Part shown: in pieces, positions 60,576 through 64,000 of the stretch
Numbering within the stretch: position 1 is the first letter of the stretch
How the letters are laid out: each line of letters starts with the position of its first letter
DNA from: Bdellovibrionales bacterium
GTDB lineage: Bacteria; Bdellovibrionota; Bdellovibrionia; Bdellovibrionales; UBA1609
Assembly (NCBI GenBank): GCA_019637855.1
Contig: JAHBUX010000009.1
Span: forward strand, 62,001-126,000
DNA length: 64,000 bases
Reading direction: 5' to 3'
Translations under genes and position numbers: made by a program
Notes under the pieces: model-generated
What the model was told of the DNA's origin: nothing
The model's database searches: none
What the model saw: the letters and a program-made list of their open reading frames with translations, nothing else

Positions 60576-61535
60576 ATGTGGAGCGCATTGTTCCCCGGCC
60601 AAGGCAGTCAATCTCCGGGCATGGGAAAATTCCTGTGCGAGGAATTCGCAACGGCTCGTCGTGCTTTTGAAGAGGCGTCCGACATATTGTCTATCGACTT
60701 CAAGAAATTATGTTTCGAAGGCAGCGAGGCCGATTTAGCGCTAACCGAAAATACTCAACCCTGTTTGCTACTGGTCTCAACCGCCACCTACCGTGTGCTG
60801 AATGAAGAGTTTGGTTTTGCACCGAAAGCCGCGGCTGGACACTCAGTCGGCGAATATGCGGCCGTGGTGGCAGCCGGCAGCTTGCCGTTTTCCTCCGCTG
60901 TGCGCGCTGTGCGTACGCGTGGTGAAGCTATGCAAAGTGCTGTGCCGCTTGGCGAAGGTGGAATGACCGCTGTGATGGGCTTAGAACCCGAACAGGTTTT
61001 TGAGCTGTGTCGTTGGGCTGAGAAAACTTCGGGCCTGACACCCGTACAACCGGCCAATATCAATGCTCCTGGACAGATCGTGATCAGCGGGCGCAAAGCG
61101 CTTTTGGATTGGATTCCGACAAACTTTAAGTCCGATATGTTTGCGAGCAATCCCCGCGTAAAGTTCATTCCTCTGAAGGTGTCGGCGCCGTTTCACTGCG
61201 CCATGATGAAACCCGCGGAAGAAAAAATGGCCATCGTCCTTGGCGAGATGACCTTTGCCGATGCTCGCTTTCCCGTCGTGCAAAATGTGAGCGCTGAACC
61301 TGTGACGAGCGGGTCGGACCTGCGCGCCAACCTGATAAAACAAGTTTCAGCTCCCGTACGCTGGATCGAGTGCACGCAAAAACTGACACAGATGGGTGCG
61401 GATCGCGCCATCGAGTGCGGCAGCGGCAAGGTGATTGCCGGCTTGGTTAAAAAAATCAGTGTGGATGCACTTAAGGTTTTCAACATCAATTCAATGGATG
61501 ATTTAAAGCTAGCTGAAACGCAGCTGAAGGGTTGA
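60576..61535 (+). CDS. fabD: Malonyl-CoA:ACP transacylase
   Basis: Transfers malonyl from CoA to acyl carrier protein. The product is 319 residues with the family opening LFPGQGSQSPGMG, the catalytic Ser in AAGHSVGEYAAV, Arg in RTRGEAMQ and His in KVSAPFHCAMM. The start lies 2 bases after fabH, so translation is coupled. Confidence 0.96.
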   Translation: MWSALFPGQGSQSPGMGKFLCEEFATARRAFEEASDILSIDFKKLCFEGSEADLALTENTQPCLLLVSTATYRVLNEEFGFAPKAAAGHSVGEYAAVVAAGSLPFSSAVRAVRTRGEAMQSAVPLGEGGMTAVMGLEPEQVFELCRWAEKTSGLTPVQPANINAPGQIVISGRKALLDWIPTNFKSDMFASNPRVKFIPLKVSAPFHCAMMKPAEEKMAIVLGEMTFADARFPVVQNVSAEPVTSGSDLRANLIKQVSAPVRWIECTQKLTQMGADRAIECGSGKVIAGLVKKISVDALKVFNINSMDDLKLAETQLKG

Positions 61536-61538
61536 GAG

Positions 61539-62276
61539 ATGGAATTAAAAGGCAAACGCGTTGTTATCACTGGCTCTAGCCGCGGCATCGGCGCCGGTAT
61601 CGCCAAGTACATGGCCGCCCAAGGAGCGCGCGTCGCGGTCACTTATAGCAGCAATCCGGATTCAGCAGAAAAAGTTCTGGCCGAGCTTGAAGGTGATGGC
61701 CATATGTTGCTCAAGCTTGACGTGACCTCTTCGGAATCTGTTGAGAAGGGCTTTGACGAAGTCTTTAAAAAATTCGACGGATTGGATGCTCTGGTCAACA
61801 ATGCGGGTATCACCCGCGATCAGCTCTTGATGCGTATGAAAGATGAGGATTTTGACGCCGTGATGGCCACCAATCTGCGTGGCGCCTACCTGTGCTGCAA
61901 GGCCGTGATGCGCCCCATGCTGAAGGCCCGTTCAGGTTCGATCGTGAACGTATCCAGTGTGGTGGGTCAGATGGGCAATCCGGGTCAAAGCAACTACTCC
62001 GCCAGCAAAGCAGGGCTAGAGGGTTTGACTCGCTCCATCGCACTTGAGGTCGCCTCCCGTGGCATTCGCGTCAACGCGGTGGCTCCGGGCTTTATCGTTA
62101 CCGATATGACTGACGCGCTCAATGAACAGCAAAAAGAGGCCATCCAAGGTCGTATTCCACTCGGCCGACTCGGCAGTGTGGACGATATTGCACAGAGCGT
62201 AAGCTTCCTAGTGAGCGATATGTCGCTCTACATCACAGGCCAGGTTTTGCAGGTCAACGGCGGCCTGTACATGTAA
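61539..62276 (+). CDS. fabG: 3-oxoacyl-ACP reductase
   Basis: NADPH-dependent reduction of 3-oxoacyl-ACP. The 245-residue short-chain dehydrogenase has the cofactor loop ITGSSRGIGAGIA, NNAG at about 88, the catalytic Ser in VNVSSVVGQM, YxxxK in SNYSASKAGLEG and the ending ITGQVLQVNGGLYM. The start is 3 bases after fabD, preceded by GAGAG. Confidence 0.97.
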   Translation: MELKGKRVVITGSSRGIGAGIAKYMAAQGARVAVTYSSNPDSAEKVLAELEGDGHMLLKLDVTSSESVEKGFDEVFKKFDGLDALVNNAGITRDQLLMRMKDEDFDAVMATNLRGAYLCCKAVMRPMLKARSGSIVNVSSVVGQMGNPGQSNYSASKAGLEGLTRSIALEVASRGIRVNAVAPGFIVTDMTDALNEQQKEAIQGRIPLGRLGSVDDIAQSVSFLVSDMSLYITGQVLQVNGGLYM

Positions 62277-62363
62277 GCGCGTTTCGCCTTTGGGCGACAT
62301 GCTGAATTCTGTACACATGCAATTTAATTAAGATATAACAATTTACTCAAAAAAGGAGAGTAC

Positions 62364-62600
62364 ATGTCTTTGCAACCTAAGGTGTTGAAAATTATTGAAG
62401 AGCAATTGGGTGTGGATCCCGAGCGCGTAAAACCCGAATCCTCATTTATCGACGACCTGGGTGCAGATAGCCTCGATATCGTTGAATTGGTGATGGCGAT
62501 GGAAGAAGAATTCGAAATCGAAATCCCCGATGAAGATGCCGAGAAGCTGCGCACCGTTCAAGACGTGATGAAGTATCTCGAAACCAAAGGCAAAAACTAG
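62364..62600 (+). CDS. acpP: Acyl carrier protein
   Basis: Carries growing acyl chains on a 4'-phosphopantetheine attached to the Ser in [13 protein letters not shown]. The product is 78 residues, acidic, of standard length. AAAAGGAGAG lies 6 bases before the ATG. The 87-base gap from fabG is the longest in the operon and may hold its own promoter to raise acpP expression. Confidence 0.97.
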   Translation: MSLQPKVLKIIEEQLGVDPERVKPESSFIDDLGADSLDIVELVMAMEEEFEIEIPDEDAEKLRTVQDVMKYLETKGKN

Positions 62601-62610
62601 AGGTCAAGCG

Positions 62611-63879
62611 TTGAGCACCAACATCTTTGTACGCCAAACCAATCCCCAGCGCCGTGTGGTTGTCACCGGCATGGGTATGATGACTCCGCTCGGTCTGACG
62701 CTGAATGAATCATGGCAAGGATTGATCAACGGGAAATCGGGCATCGGCACGATCACCATGTTTGATCCTTCCGCGTACGACGCCAAGATCGCCGGCGAAA
62801 TCAAAGGGTTTAATCCCGATGATTGGATTCACAAAAAAGAACAAAAGAAAATGGATCGCTTTATCCAACTTTCTTTGGCGGCAACTAAGATGGCGCTCGA
62901 CGATTCTGGTCTCGAAGTACGCGAAGAGGATAAACCCCGCGTCGGCACCATCATTGGTGTGGGCATGGGTGGTTTACCTGTCATCGAAGCACAAAATGAT
63001 ATTTTGAAATCGCGCGGCCCCGGAAGGGTGTCGCCGTTCTTTATCCCGGCCGTCATCACCAACCTGGCTTCCGGTCAAGTTAGCATGGCCTACGGTTTTA
63101 AAGGCCCGAACTACGCCGTAACTTCAGCCTGTGCTTCCGGCGCCCATGCAATCGGCGAAGCTACCGAGTTTATCCGCTCCGGACGTTGCGATGTGATGAT
63201 CGCCGGCGGCTCCGAAGCGGTGGTGACGCCCATGGCGATCGCCGGCTTCGCTTCGATGCGCGCACTCAGCACGCGTAACGACAATCCGCAAGCGGCTAGC
63301 CGCCCGTGGGATCGTGATCGCGATGGTTTTGTTCTCTCTGAAGGTTGCGCGGTTTTGGTTCTTGAGGACTATGAACACGCCTCTCAGCGTGGAGCCCGTA
63401 TTTACGCCGAAGTGTGTGGCTACGGAACCTCGTCGGACGCCTACCATATGACTTCACCGTCGCCTGGTGGAGCGGGTGCCTCAGCCTCCATGCAGTACTG
63501 TCTGGACGACGCTCGCTTGCGGCCGGAACAGATCGACTATGTGAATGCGCACGGTACTAGCACTCCGGCCGGTGACGAGCTCGAGACCGAGGCCATCAAA
63601 CGCACCTTCGGCGACCACGCCAAGAAACTATGGGTCTCGTCCACCAAAAGTATGATTGGGCACACGTTGGGTGCAGCCGGCGCGGTCGAGAGCGTGATTT
63701 GTATTCAGGCGATGGCTACAAGCACGGTCCCACCTACAATCAACTTAGATAATCCCAGTGCAGACTGTGATTTAGACTACGTGCCTAAGGTGGCGCGTGA
63801 AAAGAAACTCAACTACGTTCTGAACAATAGCTTTGGGTTTGGTGGTACAAACTGTAGCGTCTTGTTTGGACGGATTTGA
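62611..63879 (+). CDS. fabF: 3-oxoacyl-ACP synthase II
   Basis: Elongates acyl-ACP by condensation with malonyl-ACP. The 422-residue product has the catalytic Cys in VTSACASGAHAIGE, His in YVNAHGTSTPAGD and SMIGHTLGAAGAVE, and the ending NNSFGFGGTNCSVLFG. The start is TTG with GAGG 8 bases upstream. A 1-base overlap joins it to the next gene. Confidence 0.96.
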   Translation: MSTNIFVRQTNPQRRVVVTGMGMMTPLGLTLNESWQGLINGKSGIGTITMFDPSAYDAKIAGEIKGFNPDDWIHKKEQKKMDRFIQLSLAATKMALDDSGLEVREEDKPRVGTIIGVGMGGLPVIEAQNDILKSRGPGRVSPFFIPAVITNLASGQVSMAYGFKGPNYAVTSACASGAHAIGEATEFIRSGRCDVMIAGGSEAVVTPMAIAGFASMRALSTRNDNPQAASRPWDRDRDGFVLSEGCAVLVLEDYEHASQRGARIYAEVCGYGTSSDAYHMTSPSPGGAGASASMQYCLDDARLRPEQIDYVNAHGTSTPAGDELETEAIKRTFGDHAKKLWVSSTKSMIGHTLGAAGAVESVICIQAMATSTVPPTINLDNPSADCDLDYVPKVAREKKLNYVLNNSFGFGGTNCSVLFGRI

Positions 63880-64000
63880 TGATTTCAGAGAAGAACGAAC
63901 GCTTTCCTTTTAAAACTATCTACGTGGCCAGTGATCATGCTGGCCTTGAATTGAAACAACATTTGATCGGTCGCTTTCCGTTTTTACCGTGGAAAGATCT
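63879..64000 (+). CDS. rpiB: Ribose-5-phosphate isomerase B, partial
   Basis: The frame starts at ATG 63879 (overlapping the fabF stop by 1 base) and runs off the window end after about 40 codons. The motif IYVASDHAGLELKQHL matches the RpiB opening (IASDHAGFELK), which includes the active-site Asp-His. RpiB converts ribulose-5-phosphate to ribose-5-phosphate. The assignment rests on the N-terminus only. Confidence 0.8.
   Translation, partial: MISEKNERFPFKTIYVASDHAGLELKQHLIGRFPFLPWKD

Noticed and set aside
1-64000. CRISPR arrays, rRNA and tRNA genes
   Set aside because: No direct-repeat arrays or cloverleaf-like or rRNA-like segments were found by eye on either strand; a tRNA or rRNA search would confirm.

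Overview
The window looks like chromosomal DNA of a Gram-negative, double-membraned bacterium, most likely in or near Bdellovibrionota (predatory Bdellovibrio-like bacteria). This is inferred from the combination of lipoproteins with FNSC or AC lipoboxes, an outer-membrane assembly gene (bamB), many exported peptidases that act on peptidoglycan or protein, and PilZ and cyclic-nucleotide-binding proteins. No rRNA or tRNA is present to confirm it. Base composition is moderately GC-rich, and gene packing is tight: many ATGA or GTGA overlaps and several convergent genes whose stop codons overlap. GTG and TTG starts are common.

Layout. 1-12060: housekeeping and exported genes (greB, a YkgJ-like Cys-cluster protein, sufE, yebC, a DUF455 ferritin-like protein, an RluF-type pseudouridine synthase, two tandem 6-pyruvoyl-tetrahydropterin-synthase-family genes, two solute-binding proteins, a VWA lipoprotein). 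12061-16300: an orphan terminator-bounded transcript candidate, an unusual PIN-PhoH ATPase with a signal peptide, structured non-coding DNA and a TPR/winged-helix regulator. 16301-24542: a MepA-like murein endopeptidase lipoprotein, rpsN, and an operon of PhoD-like phosphatase, flavin reductase, pyroglutamyl peptidase, NUDIX, cNMP-binding protein and AI-2E-family permease, then rlmE. 24647-28110: PilZ, PilZ-like and double cNMP-binding membrane protein in one operon. 28199-34999: subtilase, M14 carboxypeptidase, apt, bamB, yfgM-like, Leu dehydrogenase. 35224-40128: two desaturases, an FAD oxidoreductase, a PAS-like protein and a GNAT-like acyltransferase, four of the five ending in KAA. 40129-41448: a tail-anchored HTH protein with a 13-bp inverted-repeat operator candidate, and a minimal tyrosine recombinase. 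41761-56983: four very large exported proteins (below). 57080-64000: small secreted proteins, then yceD-rpmF-fabH-fabD-fabG-acpP-fabF-rpiB.

The main discovery candidate is 41761-56983. Its first product matches PrkA (YeaG) and its third is a fusion of SpoVR (YcgB) with a DUF444/YeaH VWA domain. These are the three partners of the widespread cytoplasmic PrkA-YeaH-SpoVR module. Here each protein starts with a classical Sec signal peptide with an AxA-type cleavage site. They are joined by a 1779-residue Clp-like AAA+ protein and by a protein that fuses two AAA+ modules to an FtsH-type M41 zinc peptidase, both also with signal peptides. Together with the exported PIN-PhoH protein at 12621, the window encodes five nucleotide-dependent machines apparently sent outside the cytoplasm. 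That is paradoxical, because the periplasm normally lacks ATP. The idea that they act on or in a prey cell is inference only.

Other points of note: a 191-bp repeat present twice, 52 kb apart, with 189 of 191 bases identical, imperfect terminal inverted repeats and internal hairpins, each copy abutting the stop codon of a minus-strand gene; a near-perfect 64-bp palindrome after greB; a recurrent KAA C-terminus; and the absence of plsX from the usual rpmF-plsX-fabH order.
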